Assembly (NCBI RefSeq): GCF_965118635.1
Contig: NZ_CBCPHV010000007.1
Span: 1 to 64,000, forward strand
Length of the DNA: 64,000 nucleotides
Direction: 5' to 3'
From: Empedobacter brevis_A
Lineage (GTDB): Bacteria; Bacteroidota; Bacteroidia; Flavobacteriales; Weeksellaceae
Below the pieces are notes generated by a model. The model was not told where the DNA came from, made no database searches, and saw nothing but the letters and a program-made list of their open reading frames with translations. Positions 8,152 to 15,492 of this stretch are shown in pieces (position 1 is the first letter of the stretch; each line of letters opens with the position of its first letter). The position numbers and the translations under genes are program-made.

Positions 8152-9545
8152 ATTTTTATATTTAATTTATTTTTTAGTTTAACTATAATACTTCTATTTA
8201 TAATCAGCATATAAATAAAAGCGATCAATGAAATTATCAATGAAATTAATTTACTCTCTAAATAGATATTTATTAATATTACAATTGATAAAAGAATAAG
8301 TTGAAAAAACAGTACTTTGTAGTTGATTTTCAACTTAAAAACACTTTTTATTTGACTATATCTCAATATAAAAATCACAATAAAACTACAAACAGAACCA
8401 AAAGCTGGTGCATATAAACCAATTACGTTAATCAATGATATTGATATAATAATATTAATTATGGCTCCTATGATACTTGTAATCAGTATACCTTTTGTTG
8501 ATTTAGTCTTCAAATAAATTGCCCCTAAAAAACCTGAAATAGAAGAGAATGCAGAACCGACATATAATAACATTGCATATTTCCAAGACTCATAAAATTT
8601 GTCATCAAAAAGATAATACGTAATTACTGGAGAAGCTGACACTAATAATAAAGCAATAACTAAATTTATGCTTATATATTTATTAAATAATTTTGAATAA
8701 AAGGGATTATTATCATCGTTCGCACTTATTGCTAAATCTTGCCATGCAAGCATAAAAACAGTATTCAATAATGTTAAAATTGCTGGTAGTCTAGAAGACA
8801 CAGCAAAAATTCCATTATCCTCAATTGACATATATTTCAAAATAACAAATCTATCTGATGCGTTTATTATCCACCAACTTAATGAATTAAATATCAAAGG
8901 TATTGAATATACAAGAAGACTTTTTTGCATTTTAACATCAATCCTAATCTTATAAAAGTTATTAAAAACAAATTTTATTTTATATATAATAAAAACAATA
9001 CTTAATAAATTAGAAATAAATAATGCATAAAATATTCCTTTAACTTTATCATCAAAAATATTTGTCAATAAAAATAGAATACTAAAAAAGAAGATAAAAA
9101 AACTATTTGTTATTCCAATAAAAGAATAATATTTTGTTAAACCTAAACCTCTAAGTATTTGTTGAAAAAATGGTAAAAGACAAGACGTAAATAACAGAAT
9201 AGAAAGCTCTCTAATATATATTATATTATAAAATTGGTTTAGAATATGTATACAAATCTCTGTTACAACAAATGATAACAACAACAATAGTATAGTCTGT
9301 CTAAACAAATGCTTTGAATCTGTTTTATTTTCAATTAACCATCTATATATAGCCTCATTCATTTGCAATGAAACTATAGGTAATAATAGATTCACAGTAG
9401 TTAATACTAAATCATACTCTCCTAATTCTTTTTTACTTAAAAAATAAGAATATATCGGAATTAGTATAAATGATAATATCTTAGAACCGAAATTACCTAC
9501 TGTATATATCAGAGTATTTTTTATAAGTTTTTGTCCACTTGACAT
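8148..9545 (-). CDS. Wzx-type oligosaccharide flippase
   Basis: 465 residues with about 12-14 hydrophobic segments and the N-terminal start of the polysaccharide-transport/MATE-like family, KNTLIYTVGNFGSKILSFIL followed by the YDLVLTTVNLLLPIVS region. It moves undecaprenyl-linked repeat units across the inner membrane for the Wzy polymerase encoded three genes downstream. It follows the nucleotide-sugar dehydrogenase by eight bases and overlaps the pyruvyltransferase-like gene. AT content rises sharply from here to the beta-helix gene. Confidence 0.88.
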   Translation of the reverse strand: MSSGQKLIKNTLIYTVGNFGSKILSFILIPIYSYFLSKKELGEYDLVLTTVNLLLPIVSLQMNEAIYRWLIENKTDSKHLFRQTILLLLLSFVVTEICIHILNQFYNIIYIRELSILLFTSCLLPFFQQILRGLGLTKYYSFIGITNSFFIFFFSILFLLTNIFDDKVKGIFYALFISNLLSIVFIIYKIKFVFNNFYKIRIDVKMQKSLLVYSIPLIFNSLSWWIINASDRFVILKYMSIEDNGIFAVSSRLPAILTLLNTVFMLAWQDLAISANDDNNPFYSKLFNKYISINLVIALLLVSASPVITYYLFDDKFYESWKYAMLLYVGSAFSSISGFLGAIYLKTKSTKGILITSIIGAIINIIISISLINVIGLYAPAFGSVCSFIVIFILRYSQIKSVFKLKINYKVLFFQLILLSIVILINIYLESKLISLIISLIAFIYMLIINRSIIVKLKNKLNIKI

Positions 9546-9553
9546 AATATCAA

Positions 9554-10915
9554 TTACAATCTACTATCACATTCTTCCAAAATTCCTTTCACATCATAAA
9601 TCACTCCACCTTCTTTTAGGTAGTGTGTTAAATCTAGTTCAGCGAATTCTTTATGTGCAACGGTTAAGATAATCACATCGTATTTATTAGATTCTTCGAC
9701 AGGCTCAGAATGACATGTTGAATTGTTTTGTTGAGATTCTGAAACGAGTTCAGAATGACAAGAAGCAAGCTCAGTATGGCTTGTTATACCATATTCATGC
9801 ATTACTTCTGAAGGATTCGCCCAAGGGTCATATGTTGTAACGTCTAAAGAATAATCTTGCAACGCTTCGATTACATCCACAGCTTTTGTATTACGAACAT
9901 CAGGACAATTTTCTTTGAATGTTATTCCTAAATTCAACACTTTAGCTCCATTTACTTTGATATCTTTTTTGATCATTGTTTTCACTACTTGTGAAGCTAC
10001 ATATTGCCCCATCGAGTCATTCAAACGACGACCAGCTAAAATAATTTCTGGATGATATCCTTTTTCTTGTGCTTTTTGAGCTAAATAATATGGATCTACT
10101 CCAATACAATGTCCTCCTACTAAACCTGGTTTGAATGGTAAGAAGTTCCATTTTGTACCTGCTGCTTCTAAAACTGCTTGTGTATCAATCTCTAATAAAT
10201 TGAATATTTTTGCTAATTCATTGACAAAGGCAATGTTGATATCTCGTTGAGAATTTTCAATTACTTTTGCTGCTTCTGCAACTTTAATTGTTGGAGCTAA
10301 ATGTGTCCCAGCAACAATCACTGATTTGTAAATATCGTTTACAATTTCTCCAATTTCTGGTGTAGAGCCTGAAGTTACCTTCAAAATTTTCTCAACTGTA
10401 TGTTCTTTGTCTCCTGGATTGATTCGCTCTGGTGAATAACCTGCAAAGAAATCTTCATTAAACTTCAATCCAGAAACTTTCTCTAATACAGGAATACACT
10501 CCTCTTCAGTCACACCCGGATATACTGTTGATTCATAAATGACAATATCGTCTTTAGACAATACTTTTCCTACCGTTTCTGATGATTTATACAAAGGTGT
10601 TAAATCTGGTCGATTATGTTTATCAACAGGTGTTGGAACTGTAACTACATAAATAGTTGCATCTTTGATATCATCTAAGTTTGAAGAACAATACAAACCA
10701 TTCGTCGCAGTAGAAAAAGGATTTTCTTTTACTAAAACTGATTGTAAAACTTCATCTGAAACTTCTAATGTATGATCTGTTCCTTGATTTAATTCTTCAA
10801 TTCTTTTCTGATTGATATCAAACCCTACGACTGGATACTTTGTTCCAAATAAACGTGCTAAAGGTAAGCCTACGTATCCTAGTCCAATAATTGCTATTTT
10901 ATGTTGTGTATTCAT
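9554..10915 (-). CDS. UDP-N-acetylhexosamine 6-dehydrogenase (WbpA/TviB-like) with in-frame repeat insertion
   Basis: 453 residues. Seen: the NAD-binding GLGYVGLPLA (11-20), the central domain, and the catalytic Cys270 in GGHCIGVDPYY, all as in WbpA/TviB-type enzymes that oxidise UDP-GlcNAc (or GalNAc) twice to the uronate. Paired with the WbpP/TviC-like epimerase upstream, it could make UDP-GalNAcA. Oddity: residues about 382-409, inside the C-terminal domain, are encoded by two copies plus a fragment of a dispersed repeat and read CHSELVSES and CHSEPVEES. These residues are foreign to the family; normal sequence resumes at KYDVIILTVAHKEF. The frame is kept, so the enzyme may still work with a surface loop. 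Confidence 0.88.
   Translation of the reverse strand: MNTQHKIAIIGLGYVGLPLARLFGTKYPVVGFDINQKRIEELNQGTDHTLEVSDEVLQSVLVKENPFSTATNGLYCSSNLDDIKDATIYVVTVPTPVDKHNRPDLTPLYKSSETVGKVLSKDDIVIYESTVYPGVTEEECIPVLEKVSGLKFNEDFFAGYSPERINPGDKEHTVEKILKVTSGSTPEIGEIVNDIYKSVIVAGTHLAPTIKVAEAAKVIENSQRDINIAFVNELAKIFNLLEIDTQAVLEAAGTKWNFLPFKPGLVGGHCIGVDPYYLAQKAQEKGYHPEIILAGRRLNDSMGQYVASQVVKTMIKKDIKVNGAKVLNLGITFKENCPDVRNTKAVDVIEALQDYSLDVTTYDPWANPSEVMHEYGITSHTELASCHSELVSESQQNNSTCHSEPVEESNKYDVIILTVAHKEFAELDLTHYLKEGGVIYDVKGILEECDSRL
9689..9780. repeat. Dispersed palindromic repeat cluster inserted in the dehydrogenase gene
   Basis: Two related 26-base units (9689-9714 and 9734-9759) share the ends AGATTCT and AGAATGAC; a decayed third unit follows at 9761-9780. 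The second unit forms an ATTCTGAA...TTCAGAAT hairpin. Read on the minus strand the units begin GTCATTCTGA. Such sequences recur between and occasionally inside genes in Flavobacteriia (general knowledge), giving the telltale peptides HSELVSES and HSEPVEES. Here the cluster is a multiple of three and leaves the frame open. Confidence 0.75.
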
Positions 10916-10965
10916 ATCTTGTTTTATGATCGATTAATTTTAATTTATTGTTAATTTTAATTTGT

Positions 10966-11072
10966 GAACGTGTAAACTTGGAAACATGTGAGCTTGTAAA
11001 GTTGTTAACTTGGAAACATGTTATTATTAACTATTAAATTTGTGAACTAGTAAACAAGCTAGCTTGATTACT
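10966..11072. repeat. Degenerate ACTTGTTAAC-type repeat array, left flank of four-helix-bundle gene
   Basis: This non-coding stretch is built of imperfect 10-15 base units. A 15-base direct repeat (AACTTGGAAACATGT) lies at 10975-10989 and 11007-11021, AGTTGTTAACTT at 11000-11011, and a 12-base palindrome CAAGCTAGCTTG at 11055-11066. Related units occur on the other side of the gene. Confidence 0.6.
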
Positions 11073-11083
11073 AATTTATTCTT

Positions 11084-11449
11084 TTATTCTTTCAAAGATT
11101 CTATTAATTTTAAAAGCATTCGTTTAATGTGAATCAATTCATTTGTGAAATTTTCAATTTCTTGTATGTAATCTAATCGTTTAGATATTTCAATTTGTGT
11201 TTCAACTTCATTTAGAGAACCTAATGCAATGTACAAAAATTGAATAAATTCTTTTTTACTTTTACGCCCTGCTCCTTCTGCTATATTAGAAGGAATAGAT
11301 ACAGAAGCTCTTCTTAACTGACTTGTTAGACCAAATTGTTCTTCTTTCGGAAAGTGATTGGTTATAGAATAAATGGATGTCACCAAATCTAATGATTTCT
11401 GATAAACTAATAAATCCTTATGACTTCTCATATTCTTATTATTTAGCAT
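11084..11449 (-). CDS. Four-helix-bundle protein (23S rRNA intervening-sequence/S23 family)
   Basis: 121 residues. The family pattern is clear: HKDLLVYQKSLDLVTSIY, then FPKEEQFGLTSQLRRASVSI, then PSNIAEGAGR, a helix carrying FIQFLYIALGSLNEVETQIE, and a final helix. Members were first seen encoded in intervening sequences within 23S rRNA genes and also occur singly in bacterial chromosomes; biochemical function is unknown. The likely start may be Met7 (11431), matching the usual family start before the KDL block. It interrupts the otherwise contiguous epimerase and dehydrogenase genes and is flanked on both sides by related short repeats, which suggests a mobile or hitchhiking unit rather than a pathway member. 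Confidence 0.88.
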   Translation of the reverse strand: MLNNKNMRSHKDLLVYQKSLDLVTSIYSITNHFPKEEQFGLTSQLRRASVSIPSNIAEGAGRKSKKEFIQFLYIALGSLNEVETQIEISKRLDYIQEIENFTNELIHIKRMLLKLIESLKE

Positions 11450-11536
11450 AAACTTGTTAACTTATAAAGTCTGTAAACTTGTCATTTCAACTCCTTCACT
11501 TGTTAACTTCTTAACCTATTCACTTCTTAACAAGCT
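11450..11536. repeat. Degenerate ACTTGTTAAC-type repeat array, right flank of four-helix-bundle gene
   Basis: Two exact copies of ACTTGTTAACTT lie at 11452-11463 and 11498-11509, with further decayed units (CTTCTTAAC) up to the end of the epimerase gene. The unit differs by one base from AGTTGTTAACTT in the left-flank array. Confidence 0.6.
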
Positions 11537-11538
11537 TT

Positions 11539-12507
11539 CTACTTCAAATTATCCCAATACCATTTTACAGCTTCTTTTAGGCCTTTGTCTATTGTATGGG
11601 TAGGTTGATAACCTAATAATGTTTTTGCTTTTTCGATAGATGCTAATGAATGTGGAATATCTCCTACTCTGTTTGGTCCGTGAATAGCTTCTACGTTCGC
11701 AATTTCAGCATCAAATTCACTTAAATATTCTCGTAAATATTTTACCAAATCATTTAACGTCGTACGATCTCCAACTGCTGTATTGTACACTGTGTTTGTT
11801 GCTTTGTCGTCTACTGTTAACATCGCACGTTCATTCATTTGAATCACATTGTCAATGTATGTAAAATCGCGAGAATAATCTCCTGTTCCGTTGATCTTAG
11901 GTGATTCGTGGTTCATGAATTGTTTTACAAACAATGGAATAACAGCTGCATATGCTCCATTCGGATCCTGACGACGACCAAATACGTTGAAATAACGTAA
12001 TCCTATGCATGATAAACCATAAGTTTTAGAAAAAATATCTGCATATAATTCATTTACATATTTTGTAATCGCATAAGGAGAAAGTGGTTTTCCAATAATA
12101 TCTTCCACTTTAGGTAAGTTTTCTGAATCGCCATATGTTGAAGATGATGCCGCATACACAAAACGTTTAACTCCTGCATCACGTGCAGCAACCAACATAT
12201 TCAAAAAACCTGAAACATTAACATCATTCGACGTAATAGGATCATTAATTGATCGTGGTACAGACCCTAATGCTGCTTGATGCAATACATAATCCACACC
12301 ATTTACTGCTTTGTGACATGTTTCTAAGTCGCGGATATCTCCTTCGATTAATGTATAATTAGGATTTGAAAAAAAAGGCTCTACATTATGACGATGCCCT
12401 GTTGCAAAATTATCTAAACATGTTACTTGGTAATCTTTTCCTAAAAAATATTCGGTTAGATTGGATCCTATAAATCCAGCTCCTCCTGTGATTAAAATAT
12501 GTTTCAT
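11539..12507 (-). CDS. NAD-dependent UDP-GlcNAc/GlcNAcA 4-epimerase (WbpP/TviC-like)
   Basis: 322-residue extended short-chain dehydrogenase/reductase. The glycine motif GGAGFIG is at residues 8-14, the serine of the triad in AASSSTYGD, and the Tyr/Lys pair in SPYAITKYVNE. The block GSVPRSINDPITSNDVNVSG is characteristic of the WbpP/TviC/WbgU group, which interconverts UDP-GlcNAc(A) and UDP-GalNAc(A). With the WbpA/TviB-like dehydrogenase downstream, the pair could give UDP-GalNAcA for repeat-unit assembly. The two genes are separated by the four-helix-bundle gene and its repeats. Substrate preference is inferred from the pairing. Confidence 0.87.
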   Translation of the reverse strand: MKHILITGGAGFIGSNLTEYFLGKDYQVTCLDNFATGHRHNVEPFFSNPNYTLIEGDIRDLETCHKAVNGVDYVLHQAALGSVPRSINDPITSNDVNVSGFLNMLVAARDAGVKRFVYAASSSTYGDSENLPKVEDIIGKPLSPYAITKYVNELYADIFSKTYGLSCIGLRYFNVFGRRQDPNGAYAAVIPLFVKQFMNHESPKINGTGDYSRDFTYIDNVIQMNERAMLTVDDKATNTVYNTAVGDRTTLNDLVKYLREYLSEFDAEIANVEAIHGPNRVGDIPHSLASIEKAKTLLGYQPTHTIDKGLKEAVKWYWDNLK

Positions 12508-12523
12508 TGTTGTGTATTGTAGC

Positions 12524-13384
12524 TTATTTTATTATTTTCATCAAGTATTCACCATAACCACTTTTTTTCAATGGCTCGGCAATTTTGATTAATTGTTCTT
12601 TGTTGATATATCCCATTCGGTAGGCTACCTCTTCAATCGCACCTATTTTCATTCCTTGACGCTCTTCTATCACTTGAACAAATTGTCCTGCTTGCATCAA
12701 TGAATTAATTGTTCCTGTATCTAGCCAAGCTGTACCACGGTTAAACACGCCTACTTTTAATTTTCCTCTTTTTAGGTATTCGGCATTGATATCCGTAATC
12801 TCTAACTCTCCACGTGGAGATGGTTTTATATTCTTGGCAATTTCTACCACGTCATTGTCGTAAAAATATAAACCTGGAACAGCATAATTTGATTTAGGTT
12901 CAGTAGGTTTTTCTTCTATTGAAACGACTTCATTATCTTGATTAAACTCTACTACTCCATATCGCTCTGGATCGCTCACTTGGTAAGCAAAAACTACGCC
13001 ACCATTTGGATCTGCAGAATCTTGTAATAATTTTGACATTCCTGAAGCATAGAAAATATTATCTCCTAGAATCAAAGCGACTTTATCATTCCCTATAAAA
13101 TCTTCTCCTAAAATAAAAGCTTGTGCTAATCCATCTGGGCTTGGTTGTTCTTTGTAAGAAAATTTACATCCAATTTGAGAACCATCTCCTAACAATTTTT
13201 CGAAATGAGGTAAATCATGAGGTGTAGATATAATTAGAATCTCATTGATTCCTGCTAACATTAATGTTGACAATGGATAATAAATCATTGGTTTATCATA
13301 CACTGGCATTAATTGTTTACTAACAGCTAATGTTAATGGATGTAAACGTGTTCCAGAACCCCCAGCTAATATTATTCCTTTCAT
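12524..13384 (-). CDS. rfbA: Glucose-1-phosphate thymidylyltransferase
   Basis: 286 residues, full length for RfbA/RmlA. The start MKGIILAGGSGTRLHPLT carries the nucleotide-binding signature, followed by SKQLMPVYDKPMIYYPLSTL, the ILGDNIFY block and the RGTAWLDTGT region. It makes dTDP-glucose from dTTP and glucose-1-phosphate. It lies 20 bases after rfbC. The usual partners rfbB (4,6-dehydratase) and rfbD (reductase) are not in this window, so dTDP-rhamnose synthesis would need genes elsewhere. Confidence 0.95.
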   Translation of the reverse strand: MKGIILAGGSGTRLHPLTLAVSKQLMPVYDKPMIYYPLSTLMLAGINEILIISTPHDLPHFEKLLGDGSQIGCKFSYKEQPSPDGLAQAFILGEDFIGNDKVALILGDNIFYASGMSKLLQDSADPNGGVVFAYQVSDPERYGVVEFNQDNEVVSIEEKPTEPKSNYAVPGLYFYDNDVVEIAKNIKPSPRGELEITDINAEYLKRGKLKVGVFNRGTAWLDTGTINSLMQAGQFVQVIEERQGMKIGAIEEVAYRMGYINKEQLIKIAEPLKKSGYGEYLMKIIK

Positions 13385-13404
13385 TTTTATGGTTTAAAAG
13401 TTGA

Positions 13405-13953
13405 TTATTTATTTTTGAATGTAGAAAACGATTGAGCTTCTTGGTCTTTCTCAGATATAATCATCTGATCAATTGCTATTTTCCAATCTATATTTAATTC
13501 ATCATCTAAAGGATTTACTCCATCCTCAGAAGCTTTATTGTAGTTATTATCACATTTATAAAAAAAAGTTGCTGAATCAGAAATAACAGAAAAACCATGT
13601 AAAAATCCTCTTGGAATAAACAATTGTTTTTTATTTTCTGCAGATAATTCAACTGTAATTGATTCTCCATAAGTTTCTGAACCCTCACGAACATCAACAG
13701 CTACATCAATCACAGCTCCTTCAACAACACGCACTAATTTCGCTTGCGAATGTTCACCTTCTTGCATATGCAAACCACGCACAACACCGTAAGAGGAATT
13801 TGATTGGTTATCTTGAACAAACGTTGGTTTATAACCTAAAATCTCTTCTAATTTATTTTCGTTGTATGATTCGAAGAAATAGCCTCTTGAATCCTCAAAA
13901 ACAGTTGGTTCTAAAACAAAGCAGCCTTTTAGTTTTGTTTCTGTTGCCTTCAT
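13405..13953 (-). CDS. rfbC: dTDP-4-dehydrorhamnose 3,5-epimerase
   Basis: 182-residue cupin-fold enzyme. Seen: VFEDSRGYFFESYN near the N-terminus, the catalytic His in VVRGLHMQ, the second His in PRGFLHGFSV, and the Tyr in FFYKCDNNYNKASEDG. It isomerises the 4-keto intermediate at C3 and C5 in dTDP-rhamnose synthesis. It is adjacent to the SDR epimerase upstream and rfbA downstream on one transcript. The absence of rfbB and rfbD here leaves its substrate supply to genes outside the window, or to a different deoxysugar route. Confidence 0.93.
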   Translation of the reverse strand: MKATETKLKGCFVLEPTVFEDSRGYFFESYNENKLEEILGYKPTFVQDNQSNSSYGVVRGLHMQEGEHSQAKLVRVVEGAVIDVAVDVREGSETYGESITVELSAENKKQLFIPRGFLHGFSVISDSATFFYKCDNNYNKASEDGVNPLDDELNIDWKIAIDQMIISEKDQEAQSFSTFKNK

Positions 13954-14970
13954 TTATTTATTATAATATTTTCTGTACCATTGTACAAAGTTATAAACTC
14001 CTTTATCTACAGGATAATTTGGATTATAGCCAAATTTATCTTTTAAATCTTGGACATCTGCCCATGTTTGATTCACATCTCCTGCTTGCATCGGATACAT
14101 TTCTAAAATAGCTTTTTCACCAGTCGAATTTTCAACCTCTTTTATGAAATCCATTAATTGAACGGGTTTACTATTTCCTATATTGTATAATTGGTAATTT
14201 TCTTTTATTGTTTCATTTTCAAGTATTTTTTCAATCCCTTGAATAATATCATCAATGTATGTAAAATCTCGTGATAAATCGCCGTGATTAAAAACTTTTA
14301 AAGGCTGATGATTTAGAATTGCATCTGTAAATAAAAACATCGCCATATCTGGTCTTCCCCATGGTCCATAAACAGTAAAAAAGCGTAAGCCTATCGTCTG
14401 AAAATTATACAAATGACTATAAGCATGGGCCATTAGCTCATTTGCTTTTTTGGTTGCAGCATATAAGCTAATAGGATGATCGACATTCTGATCCGTTGAA
14501 AAAGGAACATCTGAAGAATTTCCATATATACTTGAACTGCTTGCGTAAAGTAATTTTTTAACCTTATAATTTCGGCAACATTCTAAAATATTCAGAAAAC
14601 CAACCAAATTACTTTGTCCATATGCATCAGGATTTTCGATACTATAACGCACACCGGCTTGAGCTGCTAAATTAACAACCGTATCAAAAGAATATTTTTT
14701 AAAGAGTTGACTCAAAGCTTCTTTATCTTCTAAATTCATTCGATAGAAAATCATCTTTTCTTCGTGTTTAGAAGAAAGTACTTTCTGATTAAAATTTGAA
14801 GCAAATTCTTGATTAATTCCTAACTCTTTTAATCGATCATATTTTAACTGAACTGTGTAGTAATCGTTTATATTATCAATTCCAACAACTTTGATATTTT
14901 TATCGATTAATTTTTCAGCTAAATGGTAGCCTATGAAACCAGCTACACCAGTGATGAGAACAGTTTTCAT
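13954..14970 (-). CDS. NAD-dependent epimerase, UDP-glucuronate 4-epimerase-like
   Basis: 338-residue extended SDR protein. The motif GVAGFIG at residues 7-13 and the segment GIDNINDYYTVQLKYDRLKE are typical of UDP-glucuronate 4-epimerases of the CapI/LspL group; the Tyr/Lys pair is in SLYAATKKANE and the block FFTVYGPWGRPDMAMFLFT is conserved in that group. It would convert UDP-GlcA to UDP-GalA. No UDP-glucose 6-dehydrogenase of the Ugd type is seen in the window. The stop is followed directly by the rfbC start, and the start shares one base with the stop of the nucleotidylyltransferase gene. Confidence 0.85.
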   Translation of the reverse strand: MKTVLITGVAGFIGYHLAEKLIDKNIKVVGIDNINDYYTVQLKYDRLKELGINQEFASNFNQKVLSSKHEEKMIFYRMNLEDKEALSQLFKKYSFDTVVNLAAQAGVRYSIENPDAYGQSNLVGFLNILECCRNYKVKKLLYASSSSIYGNSSDVPFSTDQNVDHPISLYAATKKANELMAHAYSHLYNFQTIGLRFFTVYGPWGRPDMAMFLFTDAILNHQPLKVFNHGDLSRDFTYIDDIIQGIEKILENETIKENYQLYNIGNSKPVQLMDFIKEVENSTGEKAILEMYPMQAGDVNQTWADVQDLKDKFGYNPNYPVDKGVYNFVQWYRKYYNK

Positions 14971-15389
14971 TATTTCTCCTTTTCAGAAGTTGCCACTACT
15001 TTTCTTAATCCAGAACTTGAGAAGCGATGTGTTCGTTTGTTGTAGTAAATTTTGATATTATTATCTAGGCAATAATCTTTTCCTGTAAAATCTATGTTTC
15101 GATATTCTTCACCAATAATTCTAATGTTTATAGGCAGTGCACTTAACATATCGAACAAATCTTGTTCAGTTTCGTACGGAATAATCTCATCGACATATCG
15201 ACAACCTTCTAATTGAATATAACGTTCTACAATGGATTGTGTAGGCGTATTTTTTGAAGGATCTACACTTGCAGGATCTGTATTAAGTCCTACAATTAAA
15301 TAATCGCATTGTCTTTTGGCTTCTTCGAGCATCATGATATGACCTGCATGAAGCAAATCAAATATACCGAATGTAATTCCCGTAGTCAT
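14970..15389 (-). CDS. HxGH nucleotidylyltransferase (glycerol-3-phosphate cytidylyltransferase/adenylyltransferase-like)
   Basis: With the start at 15389, 139 residues. The open frame continues 23 codons further upstream, but the alternative N-terminus is unlike the family and would place the candidate -7 box inside the gene. The HxGH motif is at residues 14-17 in FGIFDLLHAGHIMMLEEAKR and a terminal SSSGLRK takes the place of the usual ISTT-type loop. The family activates small phosphorylated alcohols or sugars by attaching CMP or AMP. In this setting it may supply CDP-glycerol-like or related building blocks for the polysaccharide, but no cognate transferase is seen, so the substrate is unknown. 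Confidence 0.75.
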   Translation of the reverse strand: MTTGITFGIFDLLHAGHIMMLEEAKRQCDYLIVGLNTDPASVDPSKNTPTQSIVERYIQLEGCRYVDEIIPYETEQDLFDMLSALPINIRIIGEEYRNIDFTGKDYCLDNNIKIYYNKRTHRFSSSGLRKVVATSEKEK

Positions 15390-15413
15390 TTTATAATAAT
15401 ATTGTTGGAACGA

Positions 15414-15421
15414 CAAATTTA
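15414..15421 (-). promoter_or_regulatory. Candidate Bacteroidetes -7 box (TAAATTTG) before locus A
   Basis: Read on the minus strand, TAAATTTG fits TAnnTTTG and lies 24 bases before the nucleotidylyltransferase start. It directly follows the manC terminator, where a new transcript would be expected. No good -33 TTG is present at the usual spacing, so support is moderate. Confidence 0.4.
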
Positions 15422-15459
15422 GGGAATAAAGTTGAATTATTTTAAATGAATTTATCATT

Positions 15460-15488
15460 AAAAAAGGAACTCTTATTTTGAGCTCCTT
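15460..15488 (-). terminator. Terminator after manC
   Basis: Minus-strand hairpin AAGGAGCTC...GAGTTCCTT (one G-T pair, seven-base loop) followed by a run of T. It begins five bases after the manC stop and separates manC from the rest of locus A. Confidence 0.75.
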
Positions 15489-15492
15489 AAGG

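Noticed and set aside
11084..11449. Four-helix-bundle protein as an Avd accessory of a diversity-generating retroelement
   Set aside because: No reverse transcriptase, template repeat or variable repeat is nearby; the sequence fits the S23 branch.
12807..12820. CACGTG-centred palindrome inside rfbA that looks like a third parS site
   Set aside because: The outer bases are TCTC/GAGA, not TGTT/AACA, and the stretch encodes the conserved SPRGELE of RfbA.
13659..14111. 150-codon plus-strand frame opposite rfbC and the epimerase
   Set aside because: Low-complexity Leu/Gln/His-rich shadow of two well-supported genes.
15390..15458. Upstream extension of the HxGH nucleotidylyltransferase by 23 residues
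   Set aside because: The extension is unlike the family N-terminus and overlaps a candidate promoter; the start at 15389 gives the normal beginning.
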